Origin: Choristoneura fumiferana
Lineage: Eukaryota; Arthropoda; Insecta; Lepidoptera; Tortricidae
DNA length: 64,000 nucleotides
NCBI RefSeq assembly: GCF_025370935.1
Contig: NC_133476.1
Location: 20,147,405 to 20,211,404, forward strand
Direction: 5' to 3'
Shown piece after piece: positions 11,101-19,824 of the stretch (position 1 is the first letter of the stretch; each line of letters starts with the position of its first letter). The translations under genes and the position numbers were made by a program. The notes beneath the pieces are model-generated. The model was given only the letters and a program-made list of their open reading frames with translations. It made no database searches and was not told where the DNA came from.

Positions 11101-14100
11101 CGCCAACGGCATCCTGAGGGCATTCGCAGATAGGTTTGATTGTCAGTATCTGAATCATTGTCATATGATTCATGTACTGACAAACAAGCCTATGTACTAG
11201 TAAAAGTGCTAAACTATTTTATTTTATTTTCTTTATTTGATTTTTCTTTATTTTTGTTTGTTTCACTAACACTACGGTAAGCATCGTACATTTAACTAAC
11301 ACCATGTACCTAACATATTTATAAGTAATACTAACAACTGATGGATCCTAGTTATCTGAATAAATAAATTTTATTATTATTATTAATATTACTCGTGTGT
11401 TTAGCGTGATAAGCCTGTTTATAATATTTAACTAGAGGTATTTCTTGTTCAATCACCACTCTACTTTTAATTAAGTCTACACAATAATTACCATTAAAAG
11501 AAGAGCTAGTCTTCCTGACACAGGTGTAAAAACGCCTACTGGAAGACCTCTACATTTGTCACCTTACCCATTGATTGCGTGGAATGAAATAAAGCAATTT
11601 TTTATTAATTTAATTGTTGACTACTCGGCGCCCCGATCTAGACTTCTCGAACCTACCTAGGCAAAGCTGGATTTTAGGCGCCCTTAGCAGCTACGCGCAA
11701 ATGTGCGGATACTCGGATAGGTATTTACAACTTGGAATTTTTGGAATTGGGTAAGGAAACGGCGCGCGCCCCGATTTTACCACAGCTAAACGAAGCAGCA
11801 ACATCGCATCAACTGATTGTGTCGAATCTGTTCGGTGCTCGCTATTTTTGAAATATTAAACAGTGCTAAAATAAGTACCGAATAGTTAGTAAAATATCGA
11901 ACTGTTGGCAACCCTGCCTTAGATCATCCGGCGCTTCATCATCGCCATGTCTGTCTGTCTGTCCGTCCGCGGCTTTGCTCAGGGACTATCATTGCTAGAA
12001 AGCTGTATTTTTGCACGGATATATGTGTAAACTATGCCGACAAAATGGTACAATAAAAAAATCTAAAAAAATATATAGATAGACGTAAAGTGGGGGTGAT
12101 TTTTTTTTGTCATACAACCCTATAGTGTGGGGTATCGTTGGATAGGTCCTTTAAAACCATTAGGGTTTGCTAAGACGACTTTTCGATTCAGTGATTTGTT
12201 TGCGAAATATTCAACTTTAAAGTGCAGTTTCATGAAAATCGAGCGTCCCCCCCCCCCTCTAAAATCTAAACCGGTGGGTGGAAAAATTTCAAAAAAATCA
12301 GGACGGTAGTAAGTATATCAAACTTTCAAGGAAAACTATAACTTACTATGTGGTTTAAGAGTAAATAGCAGCCTCAGGTATAAAATATACCTAAACTTGG
12401 AAGATTCCGTATAAAATAAGAAATCCTAAAAAAAATATGACTTACTTAATTTTTTCGTAATGGCTACGGAACCCTATTTTGGGTGTGTCCGACACGCTCT
12501 TAGCCGGTTTTTTTTTTCTAAATCATACCGAAACTGAGACTAGAACATAGAAAATCAGAATAATAATAATTATCGAAACACTTATTGAATCTACTTTGCG
12601 AATTTTGTCACCAAAATTTTGCTGACAAAATTAATATTTTCAAGGTTTATTTGTTCAAAAAGTAGGTTACATGGTCAACAGGTGTTATGCCAACATTTGA
12701 AAGTTCTCCACTTTTTGCCGCTTACGCGGCGTACAAATTTTATAACAAGAGATTGTCATCTACATGTAAGTACGCGTCCCTCATACGTAGCATATCAAGT
12801 AAATATATGGCCGAAAAGCAGCCTTAAAACATTACTCTGTCATAAAATATTATGTTGTTTTGTTACCAATAAGTGTCTTGCCAGTGCCCGGAGGCCCGAA
12901 CAGTAGCACCCCGCGCGGAGGGCGGCGCAGCCCCGTGAACAGGTCGGGGCGCAGCAGCGGCCACACCACCGCCTCCTGGATCACTGACTTGGCCATCTCT
13001 AGACCCGCTACATCCTCCCAACCTAGAAAAAAAAAGAAAAGAATGAAAATTTTGTCTGGAATACCTTCCTATTTGTCAGTGTATTGTAGAACTGTTGGTG
13101 AAAAACTAAAGTAAATTACCTGTTGTACGAAGTGGTAATATTATGTCTGTTTAGATAAGTCAATATTCCATATTCGAATTACTTAGGTACCATATCAGTT
13201 CATGATGAAATGAGGAGAATGACCTGTTGTATGTAGTAATGTAAAGACTACTACATACAACAGGTCATTTTCATCACATTGAAATTTTAATTATTTTATT
13301 GTTTGCTTGATTGATTGTTCCTATTGCATAAATTTGACTTAGATTTAAGTAAGTATATTCTTGTTTTGCTTTTAATTATTATTATTGAATTGAACTCTAA
13401 TTTGACATTCTAAATTCAATTTTTTATTTTGGCTGACAATTTATTCTAATATGATTTACTTTTTGTATACATTTGACGATCCTTTTGTGAATTTCTTGTA
13501 ATTAACTGACATGTGTTTATAATGTATTTTTTCAAAAGGTAATAAATAAATCTAATCTAATCTAATCTAATCATCTCATTAAATGATTCTTATTGCAGCT
13601 ATTGCTTACTTGTTGGAGTTCCTTTATCAATAATCTCACTCTCAATGAGCTCTATCATTTTGGGGTCCAGATGTTTAAGCCTCTCATCTGCAATAACAGG
13701 TGTCTGCTCCACAGGTGCCTGCTTATCTCTGCATACAAAGAAAAAACAAAAAGTTATTATGAAAATTTAATTAATATCATTAGGATTCGGAGTGTATTAC
13801 AAAAACTTACTGAGCTCCTATCATTGGCGACACAAACTTAGCTTGAGCCTTCCTAGATGTGCCCAGAGTCCTTTTAGCAGCCGGGTTTGAAGCCAATAGC
13901 TGTTCTTTTGCAGTTTTAAAAGTAATCCTTGCTACATTCGCTTTGTGGGACTTAGCTTCTTCCTCTTCTTTTGTAAGATCTACCTCCATTTCTTGTGATA
14001 ACATGGTTTTTGATGTTGTAGGTTGGTTTATGGCTGAAGGTTTTGGTCGACCAAATGTTGGTTTAAAAACTTGTCTTTGCTCTTCAGATGACTTTGTTTC

Positions 14101-14757
14101 AGAATTGTAACCAGTATTTAAAGCTTTGACAAATATGGATTTTTTGCTTCGAGACAATACATTTTCTGAACCAACTCGCTTGTTTTCTAGAGTCGGTATG
14201 TTGCAGGTGCAGTCACTCTTCATAAATTTCATGAGTGAGGTATTATCTGGAGAATTGACACTACATGTCTTGCATGTCGGTATTGAACGCTCAAATAATG
14301 TTTCTGGATCAGTGAACTTACTGTAATAAAAATTAACCATAATTTGTTTAAGTGTGAGTAGTACATATCTTTAATTTATTGACAAGAAACGTTGATATTT
14401 AACTTGTTTACCTGAGAGAACTTTTCCATGTTTTTACACGACTTGTATCATTATTATGTAGCAAACAGTTAACAGAATCAGACAATTGTTCAGCTGCCTT
14501 CTGATTGCAGATTTCCATATGAGAATTCCAGACATCCTTCAGTAGAATAATGGATGATGCGTTGGATGAACTAAAACACATTTACCTTGAAGTTTTTGAT
14601 TTTTTTAGTTTAATTATTGTAGTAATTGTATAGTAAAATCCACAAACCATTCCAAGGAAACATTGTAATGTTGCAGAGTTGATTTGTTAACGGTGGATAA
14701 ATGATCTTGATATTTATCCTCCGGTGCTCCAACATGGTGCGATTTTGGATTATTCAT
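1684..14757 (-). CDS. FIGNL1: Fidgetin-like AAA ATPase 1, ten coding exons
   Basis: Nuclear AAA+ ATPase that remodels RAD51 filaments in homologous recombination. Coding exons on the minus strand: 14648-14757, 14412-14570, 13811-14320, 13610-13728, 12867-13022, 10268-10401, 9671-9785, 3431-3543, 2701-2892, 1684-1803. All junctions are GT-AG, phases agree, and the 1728 coding bases give 575 residues (human about 674, with a longer N-terminal part). Exon 3 carries FKTAKEQL and KFVSPM, matching the RAD51-binding region. Exon 4 has ERLKHLDPKMIELIESEI. Exon 5 has Walker A GPPGTGKT. Exon 6 has ATFFSISASSLTSKWIGDGE. Exon 7 has Walker B VIFIDEIDSLL. Exon 8 has the sensor and arginine-finger region GATNRPQELDEAARRRLVKR. 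Exon 9 has TEGYSGADMKSLCAEA. Exon 10 is the VPS4-type C terminus ending WNQTYGHGI. Intron 7 holds a 5.1 kb retrotransposon, intron 5 a LINE fragment, and intron 9 the U6 gene. JOSD diverges upstream. Confidence 0.95.
1886..2037. repeat. Foldback repeat upstream of U6
   Basis: Arms 1886-1942 and 1981-2037 are near-perfect reverse complements, from 'tgtaggaaatgtacgagtat' inward to 'tagaaacat', around a 38-base centre. It lies between the last FIGNL1 exon and the U6 promoter. No other copy was recognised in the window. Confidence 0.8.
2053..2095 (+). promoter_or_regulatory. Pol III type-3 promoter of U6 (PSE-like element and TATA)
   Basis: Relative to the U6 start at 2117, 'gcatcgcgctatcgaagttt' and the following t's (2053-2074) occupy -64 to -43, where insect PSEA elements lie. 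'tatatata' (about 2087-2094) occupies about -30 to -23, the TATA position of U6 genes. The proximal motif recurs once more in the window, at 47699-47720. Assignment as a PSE is from position, not from a matched consensus. Confidence 0.65.
2117..2224 (+). ncRNA. U6 spliceosomal snRNA
   Basis: Full-length U6. The 5' stem is 'gtacttgcttcggcagtac', a paired variant of the usual stem. After it comes the invariant 'catatactaaaattggaacg', then the ACAGAGA box ('gatacagagaagattagc'), the AGC triad in 'ttagcatggcccctgcgcaa', and 'gatgacacgcaaaatcgtga'. The gene closes with 'agcgttccac' and a run of six T, the Pol III terminator. I see no base change in the catalytic core. With the upstream TATA and proximal element, it looks like a working gene rather than a retroposed copy. 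It is in antisense orientation inside the last intron of FIGNL1. Confidence 0.95.
2270..2445. mobile_element. PIF/Harbinger-like MITE, copy a
   Basis: Ends 'gggctgtttgtttcaccatcc' (left, shown shortened) and 'gatggtgaaacagcccc' (right) are inverted repeats. The inner part contains 'gatgccgt...tttgttttgttcg', shared with copies at 23801, 38162 and 49667. This copy has a short extra segment ('ttgcagagtactttttatat') near its left end. It lies in FIGNL1 intron 9, just behind U6. Confidence 0.75.
2500..2655 (+). mobile_element. SINE fragment (3' part), degraded
   Basis: Contains 'gtgtgaagttcccaatccgc' and 'cgcgtggaaactgcggccca'. These match, in opposite orientation, the body of the complete SINE at 49107-49422. 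The tRNA-like head is missing and the sequence is diverged. It is in FIGNL1 intron 9. Confidence 0.65.
3641..3815 (-). mobile_element. tRNA-derived SINE (second family), left inverted copy
   Basis: The minus strand has a 71-nt tRNA-like head at 3720-3790. The 6-bp acceptor stem CCAGCG/CGCTGG is perfect, 'GGTGGTGTAGAGGTTATAGC' forms an A-box region, and GGTTCGATTCC is a canonical B box. A non-tRNA body follows to about 3641. A near-identical copy in the opposite orientation lies at 9110-9275. Confidence 0.75.
3974..4354 (+). repeat. 5' LTR of element A
   Basis: Starts 'tgatagcgacggactaaatt' and ends 'caccctccaaca'. It contains 'tattataaaaggcg' around 4230, a plausible TATA region, and 'aaataaaactcc' around 4295, a plausible polyadenylation signal. 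The gag start codon at 4337 lies within it. Confidence 0.85.
4337..5839 (+). CDS. Element A Gag-protease polyprotein
   Basis: A 500-codon ORF. The N-terminal two thirds is Gag capsid-like (RKLTDIYLPEYDP, then CLRGRAKKWADANA and YAEYVSEAWRLFSRI). Two CCHC zinc knuckles follow: CNKCGRNGHRAQDC (from residue 265) and CNTCKRTGHHSDKC. A retropepsin with the catalytic triplet DTG at residue 364 (LIDTGAECSLI) follows, with a later VILGVDSL as the second conserved strand. The ATG lies inside the LTR, so the first six codons are LTR-encoded. The ORF ends soon after the protease because of a one-base shift near 5791-5800; the pol frame continues at -1. The Gag, capsid, knuckle and protease roles are known for the superfamily. 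Confidence 0.88.
   Translation: MDHPPTSEVRGTDAHEHDDSYEPSYSPVIQQPTVGYSASGSEIALLRRQVELLERMVFSSNPQPRSTNFHRKLTDIYLPEYDPDINQLTIQEWCKQVDSLILLRGCSQEIAMMKALSCLRGRAKKWADANAHALADWTAIKTHLLSQFSAETRYITFVNRFRDYTSNDAETYAEYVSEAWRLFSRISPNAPVDLMVEAVISGIRPKFYQAELLRSMPKTQAELIATLTNYRKRSAVSSAFNEATEPKRPRTDTSTVTNDSNRIRCNKCGRNGHRAQDCKTPFCNTCKRTGHHSDKCWSKISNNTARFTTPTWNQSSRATPQASHQPTRVAAPVPSQPAVNVVERETPCRASIRIGNTELTCLIDTGAECSLIKRKSSGSIPGKRFNKFTQLRGIGGHLITSNEVVETTVTLDEVTFETTLHVVDNLPYDVILGVDSLQIPGIKIEITNNEISVKREHFVGQIKIDPFQSTIDTDISDKTLLEKTLSNIRAFLVSIYLRKL
5884..7101 (+). CDS. Element A reverse transcriptase-RNase H
   Basis: Open frame at -1 to gag; the first listed codon is GTG, so the true product is expected to be a Gag-Pol fusion. 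RT motifs run in order: VKKKNGEDRLCVDFRELN, TTLDMESGFHQIPI, FVTPDGQYEYVTMPFGLCN, catalytic YIDD at residues 152-155, KCKFLKRSIEYLGNII and LRQFNGLASYFRRFIPNF. RNase H starts at EIHTDASSLGYGAML and includes YHSYELETLAVVKALKHF and VTDCNALK. The frame is lost after that, near 7021-7030, by an apparent one-base deletion, so this ORF ends in out-of-frame residues at 7101. Confidence 0.9.
   Translation: MNRRPYRLAPIEREKVKSIVQDLKSKGIIRDSCSPYASPILLVKKKNGEDRLCVDFRELNSNTVRDHYPLPLIQDQIDKLATAKFFTTLDMESGFHQIPIAEESIEKTAFVTPDGQYEYVTMPFGLCNSPSVFQRCINKALGEYLDKIALVYIDDILIPSETEEQGVEHLDLVLSKLTEAGFSLNMAKCKFLKRSIEYLGNIIQDGQVKPSPCKIKSLTNSCPPNSVKQLRQFNGLASYFRRFIPNFSRIMAPLYTLTKKDVKFEWTESHEKIRQEIISYLTSEPILSIFRPDLPTEIHTDASSLGYGAMLIQIENNRRKVVGYFSMRTTDSESKYHSYELETLAVVKALKHFRHFLFGRKFTVVTDCNALKSSKTKKELTLAFTDGGPFYKTLTLILNTKKVIK
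7098..8384 (+). CDS. Element A integrase
   Basis: A 428-codon open frame, again -1 to the preceding one. It begins with the RNase H/connection end (NHVDFLSRNP). The integrase zinc domain follows with H-x4-H (HENLLH) and CDHCLSC. The catalytic core then has LHVDLMGNL, ISDREPAIMGG and RANGQIERLM, giving the D, D, E triad. The C-terminal part has GNKLGPKFLGPYQIVKI, the GPF/Y-like module. No chromodomain is seen. The end of the ORF contains 'ccgtgatagcgact', which resembles the start of the LTR. Confidence 0.9.
   Translation: MNHVDFLSRNPLINIVTKDPSWLIVEQERDPELKQIRDAIKNNDPYDNKYSLTENLLLISTQNQKGNTVKRSVVPNSLVCSLINRYHENLLHAGWERTLAKIREQYWFKNMSKRTRAFCDHCLSCKIGKGPSGKVQITLHPIDKVAIPFHTLHVDLMGNLSGNAKKAYAFVAIDAYTKFVLINPLQDKTTGLILKSFHNIVHLFGTPNRIISDREPAIMGGEIQNFFQSGRIEHHAIARGVPRANGQIERLMRTLRDHLGVIALNHSKAWISKLGELQLCINTTKSKATGHSPLELLIGKVCSSPALEQISLLEHHLNRDDIRKEASDRMVEQAKRSKTRFDARTAAVSPFKINDFVLCKDTQWSGNKLGPKFLGPYQIVKIIDNDRYEVKSVKPGFSKNIVVSHEHIRQIPTPNLIEQVTESDRDSD
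8461..8587 (+). repeat. Tandem repeat in the 3' region of element A
   Basis: Five copies of a 25-29 bp unit of the type 'aaagagcacaactcatgtgc' + 'cac(ct/tt)', with small changes between copies and the last one shortened. It lies between the integrase stop and the 3' LTR. Confidence 0.9.
8662..9042 (+). repeat. 3' LTR of element A
   Basis: Direct repeat of 3974-4354, ending 'caccctccaaca' before the duplicated TAGA. It includes the gag start codon sequence (at 9025) followed after six codons by genomic DNA. Confidence 0.88.
9110..9275 (+). mobile_element. tRNA-derived SINE (second family), right inverted copy
   Basis: The tRNA-like head 9136-9206 (71 nt) has the stem CCAGCG/CGCTGG and a GGTTCGATTCC B box. 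The upstream 'attcgtgtctagattcctgt' and downstream 'ctctttttctggtttttctg' are shared with the copy at 3641-3815. A further segment behind this SINE (9285-9345) is repeated in direct, not inverted, orientation at 3827-3890. Confidence 0.75.
9837..9985. repeat. Foldback MITE, family 7, copy a
   Basis: Inverted arms include 'aatcaaatgacagtttttgt' and 'tgtcatttgattgcgatcg'. The outer 'gaggccgtattgcc' is shared with the better-preserved copy at 51669-51788. It lies in FIGNL1 intron 6, next to exon 7. Confidence 0.6.
10750..11385 (+). pseudogene. LINE 3' fragment (reverse-transcriptase C-terminal region)
   Basis: Translating the plus strand from about 10754 to 11200 gives ERERRALSVRANMMARRFAR, VKLTLFRAFCTNFYTSSLW, LRVQYNNAFRVLMGLPRFCS and VRRVEGSANGILRAFADR. 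This is the conserved tail downstream of the RT in many insect non-LTR retrotransposons. The 5' part is missing. A short 3' UTR runs to a (TTA)n-type tail near 11370-11390. It is dead on arrival by 5' truncation and is inserted in FIGNL1 intron 5 opposite to the gene. Confidence 0.8.
11945..12520. repeat. Dispersed repeat R, copy a
   Basis: Shares with 22985-23440, in the same orientation and order, 'cagtgatttgtttgcgaaat', 'agtttaagagtaaatagcaa'-like and 'tggctacggaaccctat...cccgacacgctctt' segments. It starts with a (TGTC)n tract. No coding capacity is seen. The length and the 'ggaaccctattttgggtgtg' end are typical of AT-rich lepidopteran repeats; class unknown. Confidence 0.65.
13219..13268. 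repeat. Perfect 20-bp hairpin in FIGNL1 intron 4
   Basis: Arms 'atgacctgttgtatgtagta' (13219-13238) and its exact complement (13249-13268) are separated by 10 bases. This could be a small foldback insertion. No second copy is seen. Confidence 0.85.
13548..13573. repeat. (CTAAT)n simple repeat
   Basis: Four to five copies of CTAAT follow 'aaaaggtaataaataaat'. The upstream AT-rich 3'UTR-like sequence suggests a LINE tail, but no coding part is present. Confidence 0.7.
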
Positions 14758-15357
14758 TTTCAAAATCAAGAAAACAATATTACTGCACAAAATAACTATA
14801 AAATAGATTTTCAAGGCTTACGTTAACTAACTTAACAACCAGTCATGTCATGAATGGTCATGTCACTTCTAAAATTCCCGCCAATGTTATGTTATAAACT
14901 CTATGAAGCTCAGCTAAGCTATGAAATAATAAAATAGTCTGTGGTATAAATGTTAGAGACATCTAAAAAAACGCTGAAAGTTAGCCATAGCCATTTACAT
15001 CAGAATAGCATTAGAGCTATATATACTTTTTTCTATTCTAGACTTTCTGTGCAAGTGATAAAGACTATTTTAAAATATATAATTCGAGTACCGCTATTGA
15101 AATCGACGTAATTCATTTCTAGTATTTCATCGCTGTTCAATCAAAACTGTCAAACACACTGTGTGTGACACTTGTCTGTCATCACTCACAGTACCTATAT
15201 TCGGATTTTTTCGTAAACTGCTGCTAATAAATACGGAAATGAAATTACCTAGTAATGATAAGTAACAGTATTGCAATATTTGTTCCCTATAGATAGTTAA
15301 AACCTTAACCATGTGCGTTAATTGTGTGTTAACTATGTAATTTTTTGTGCTAACGAA
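14758..15357. promoter_or_regulatory. Bidirectional intergenic region between FIGNL1 and JOSD
   Basis: 600 bp separate the two divergent start codons, so both promoters must lie here or in nearby 5' UTRs. It is AT-rich. No TATA box at a decisive spacing and no repeat family were recognised. Confidence 0.5.
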
Positions 15358-16678
15358 ATGTCTTCAAAACCGACGATTTATCATGAGAAACAAGTAAAAG
15401 AGCTGTGCGCATTGCACGCACTTAACAATTTATTCCAGGTACGGGAGTTTCTCATAATTTTACATATAGATATCGGCTAGGTATATGCCTAGAGTCATTT
15501 AAGTTGTGCGCGTATGTAAACATATACTTGTTGCTAGGTGCGCGGGACGTTTTCGAAGACGGAGCTGGATACAATATGCAGTCGTTTGTCGCCGAACGTG
15601 TGGATCAACCCTCATCGTTCCTTGTTAGGGCTGGGGAATTATGACATCAACGTGATAATGGCAGCGCTGCAGAAGAAGGGTTGTGAGGCGGTCTGGTTCG
15701 ACAAGAGGAAGTAAGTAGCGACGTGATGCGCGCGACCTCGCACGACGCCAAGGTCGCTGTTGTCCACTAAGGAGTCATTTACGCCCTATTAGTATTATTT
15801 AGCATGATGTGAAATCTTGTTGCAAGTTTCTATGTGTAAGCTATGGAACTATTTAATTTCTGTTCACTTTTTCAATATTTATGATAAATCTGCTAATATT
15901 CCAGAGACCCTGGTTGCCTGGACTTGTCGAACATTTGTGGATTCATCCTGAATGTACCTTCGGACTACAAGCTGGGGTTTGTGATGCTTCCTCTGCGACG
16001 GCGCCATTGGATCACCATTCGCCAGATACAGGGCAACTTCTACAACCTCGACTCTAAGCTTGATACACCACAGCTCATTGGCCGAGTGAGTAATTAATGT
16101 TTTATGGTCAAGTTTGTGAAGTAATAAGGGTATTTGTATGAATAATATGACTAACCTAATCTTTTGAGACATTTTGAAAATCACAAAATCGAACAGTTCC
16201 ACTCATGTTTATAATGCAGGGATTCCCAAACTGTGCGCTGCGGCGCCCTAGGGCGCCCGGAGTGAAAAATGAAAAAAGTTTTGGAACCCCTGTTATAATG
16301 CAAGAACTGTCCGACTAGTTATAGACAGTATTTGCATGTGTGAAATGGGATAAAACAACAAAGTGAATTTAGTTTTTTTTTTTTTTCATAATACTATCAT
16401 CTCAATTACAGAGCAGTGACCTTATTGCGTATCTCAAGGAGCAAATGGAGAGCAAAGAAAAGGAGTTGTTTGTGGTTGTGAGCAAAGAAGTTGAAGAGAA
16501 GCAGCTGTGGATGAATCAGTTTGCAGCTAACAATTCCAGCCAGAGCCAAAACCCTCCCATGAACCACTGCGACAGCCTTGACAGTGTCTCATCTAACTCG
16601 GCCTTTGACTCAAGAAACCGTGATGTGGAGTGCCTCAAACTAAATGAAGTGCGGAACTGTATAACGCAAAATAACTAA
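15358..16678 (+). CDS. JOSD2: Josephin-domain deubiquitinase (JOSD1/2 group)
   Basis: Cysteine protease that removes ubiquitin. Exons 15358-15438, 15538-15710, 15905-16085 and 16412-16678 join in phase with GT-AG introns to 233 residues. Exon 1 has IYHEKQVKELCALHALNNLF with the catalytic Cys of Josephin. Exon 2 has NPHRSLLGLGNYDINVIMAA. Exon 3 has LPLRRRHWITIRQI with the catalytic His and FYNLDSKLD with the Asn. Exon 4 has LFVVVSKEVEEKQLW, the last core strand, then a polar Ser/Asn-rich tail of about 60 residues that is absent from the roughly 190-200 residue vertebrate proteins. There are no UIMs or polyQ, so it is not ataxin-3. I cannot separate JOSD1 from JOSD2 orthology by eye; the symbol is provisional. 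Intron 3 contains a 76-bp hAT-like MITE. It is divergent to FIGNL1. Confidence 0.92.
16217..16292. mobile_element. 76-bp hAT-like MITE with perfect 8-bp duplication
   Basis: Ends CAGGGATTCCCAAACT and (complement of) AGTTTTGGAACCCCTG form a terminal inverted repeat. It is flanked by TTATAATG at 16209-16216 and 16293-16300. An 8-bp duplication with CAG...CTG ends is the hAT signature. It is in JOSD intron 3. Confidence 0.88.
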
Positions 16679-17570
16679 TTCGTCATCTTAAGGTATTTAA
16701 CTGAGTTAGTCCAAAAGCATTTCAACAGCTGAAGATTTTGTTATTGTTGGTGCAAAAATAATTTGCTGATATTTAAATATTCTTCATCTGAATTGATTTA
16801 TACTGGTGTTGCTATATCTATTCATTATTAAATGCAGAAATATGTTGATTTGAAGTAAGATATTATTACTACACCTCTACCATCATAGTTAAACATAAAA
16901 CTTGGACTTTTGTTCATGTAATAATGGTTTTGATAGTTGTTGAAATGCTCCATAATGACTGAGTTATCATATTAGTGAAAAAGTATAAAAGATGATTCAT
17001 AAAAATCTATGTATGGACAGAATGTGAACATCCTCTTTAAATATACTATAATAATATGACAATTTACCATATTCACTTGTCTGACTAGATTATTTATAGT
17101 GTATTCTAGAAAAAATATTGTGTATTATAAACCAGTGAATTTGGCATTACTATATTGTTTACTTTGGTATACCAGTTGCTGGAGAAACTAAGGTTGATCC
17201 GTTTTGTATTTGAAAAACTGTGCAATATGGTTTAGAAGGGAACAGACTCTCTATGCCTGCGATAATATTATTGTGTCCGAGTTTCTGGTACAACTAAATT
17301 TTAAGTCTTACTACCTACAGAATATAGCATATTAAATAACTTTTGTGGTTGATAGAAGTGTTCAGAATGGTATTTTGGTCTTCTCGTATTAGTGTCAGCT
17401 TGTCCAGTATGAACCTGGCTGCGTTGGTTGTTAGTACTTATAGTGTAATGCATATTATTTTTAATGTTATGTTTTTAATTCATATTTTGTTTTGCACAGT
17501 TTTGTTGGGTTTATTGTTTTATACAAGTGTTGTCTGCATTATAAGATATAAATAAACGAATTGAGTTGTA
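16679..17570 (+). other. JOSD 3' UTR
   Basis: AT-rich sequence with no repeat family recognised. The first clear AATAAA is at 17550-17555, giving a 3' UTR of about 0.9 kb. A further signal lies near 17614. From there to 18660 I see nothing identifiable. Confidence 0.5.
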
Positions 17571-18676
17571 CGGCCTAATGTAAATCGGTTTTAGCAAGTA
17601 TTTAAGACTTTCTTTGAGTAATAAACTTATAGGGTAAATGTAAATGCGGCTTATTGCTTAAGGAGTCGTCTAGGTTGAGTGCCATATGTTAGAGGCGGGC
17701 AGGAGCATGAGTTTTTGACTTTAGGACTATTACTTTGTAAAGTCTTTATAGAACTAATATAATAGCTAAATTTTCAGCCAGATTAATTGCTCCATTTGTC
17801 TTTTTATTTCGTTGGAAAAACGTGGAAAAAATCGTAAACATCTTGGTACTGGACGACCCCTTAATGCGGCTGCGACAATAACTTCTTACTCAATTCGTCT
17901 TTAAATTAGCTGTAAATATGAATGATATTCATTCGGAATTTTTATTACCTTGCATGTGATTATCTGTATTAAGATTCATGTAATTATGCCAGAAGGGGCA
18001 TCGGGCGCCATTGACACTCTATGTAATCATAATCACTTTAAGCCTTGTACCAGGGTTCAGAAGTGATCACTAGTAATGTTGGCGACTTCAAAACTTATCT
18101 GCATTTTGCAACAGAACTACATTTAAACGTCTGCTAATGTCGTTCGGAACTAGAAACAAAATATCGGTTTTCTTTTTCTTACTCATTTGAATCTTCAGGA
18201 AAACTATGAAATCAACGAGTCCCGAGCGACTTTAACATTCTGGTTGCACTGTACTTCACTCGGACTTCAATTGATTTTGTACCGTACTTACATTTCAGTA
18301 AGGTCTAATATTTGTGCATTATGCCTGGAAAATGGTTAAGACACTATCCGTTCGCTTCAGACATCGATGACATTCAGTACCATATTTCCCCGAAAGTCGG
18401 ATATATTCGCTTATAAGAGTTTAATGGTTCACGGTTAATTATATTACATGATGTGCACGGAATGTAGACCGTGATTGCCTTTAATGACCTTCTGCTATTT
18501 TGAAACAACGGAACTTAACGGAAGCTCATTAAAAGGTAGACCTTTTCGGTCAGTTACGGTCTTTATCTCGTAACAAATATTATTAGCTTGCACGTAATGA
18601 GTTTTTGTTGTCGAAAACATTAACTTTTTTTACTCTTAGCCCCATGTTCGTTGGTGTCTAAGAGCCCTGGGATGCC

Positions 18677-19248
18677 CTAAGGCCACGTACGCACTATGCG
18701 GCTAATCGCGCGGTTTGCCGCCCCTCTTCAAAGTAGCGCTTGAGATAGAGACGTGCTGAAACCGGCTGTTAAGCTGCGCGTCAAATGCATCGGCATCGAG
18801 CCGCACGGAGCGGGCGGGTTTGTTACTTTGTATACATTTCTATGGTACTGCGTGCACTGGATCGGCATTTAAGCCATAGAAACACACACGCGCACGTACT
18901 CACACATACACACGCGTACATACACACATAGTACGAACATTTGTTTTTACTTTTTTGCCGGTTATTTTTATGTCAAATTTGTATTTTTTATATTTTTTTT
19001 ATTCTGCATGTAATCGTTTAATTCTTAAGTTTTACAAATCTGTTAATCGCACTCGCAGACGTCCAAGATACGGGCTCAGCCTAGTTTGGAGTCTGATAGA
19101 TGTGTTCTGTATTGTATCACATATGTTCCGTTAATAAAATATTTGTATTTGTAAATCTATACAAAGCAACAAATCCGTCCGCTCCGTACGGCTCGATTCC
19201 GATGCAGGGGACGCGCAGCTTTAACCGCATAGTGCGTACGTGGCCTAA
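18677..19248. mobile_element. Long foldback element, about 570 bp
   Basis: The left end 'ggccacgtacgcactatgcg' is matched in inverse at 19228-19247. The inner arms around 'gctgcgcgtcaaatgcatcg' and 'gagccg(c/t)acggagcgggcgg' also pair. The centre carries a CA-rich microsatellite (about 18883-18930). Confidence 0.75.
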
Positions 19249-19684
19249 TACGGCTCTGATACATTGCCAAAGCCACGCCAAACGATGCGCGCTCGTATTC
19301 ATGTACCTACACTACAAGCAATACTAACCAAATAAATAAGCTAATATTATGTAACTCATGCAGCATACTGTTGATATTCACTTGTATCCTGCATGAAACT
19401 TAAAAATTTCATCAGAAATTGTAACAGTGTTTAGTGAAAGATATAATCGACCAGTTATGATTTACCATGTCCAAACTGAATAGTGTAAGTGCAGCATTAA
19501 TTGTATATTTCGAGTGAATATGACTGACAGTTTTATAAGGGGATGCATTGTAAGAGGCGAAAAAGTGTTGACATCAATTCTGGAAGGAAATTCCTATTAT
19601 TATTTTGTATGAAAAATACTCATGTTCGTTCTCGTACATTACTTTGCCTTACATATGTATTAATTTTGGTTATCTGTTGCCTAG

Positions 19685-19824
19685 TACAGTCGCCATCAGA
19701 TATTTCGGAGCGGCCAAAGTGGTCAAAAATATCGTCACATGCACTCTATTATTAAGGGATTAGAGTTAAATTTTCGATATTTTTGATCATCTTGCCCGCT
19801 CTGAAATATCTGATGGCGACTGTA
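19685..19824. mobile_element. Foldback MITE, family 3, intact copy
   Basis: Terminal repeats 'tacagtcgccatcagatatt' and complement are exact. The interior has 'ggtcaaaaatatcg' and its inverse. Other copies are at 36988-37195 (split by an insert) and 50080-50207. Confidence 0.85.

Noticed and set aside
17343..17555. Hydrophobic 70-codon ORF in the JOSD 3' UTR.
   Set aside because: AT-rich sequence gives Leu/Ile/Phe-rich chance ORFs; there is no conserved motif, and it ends at the polyadenylation signal.
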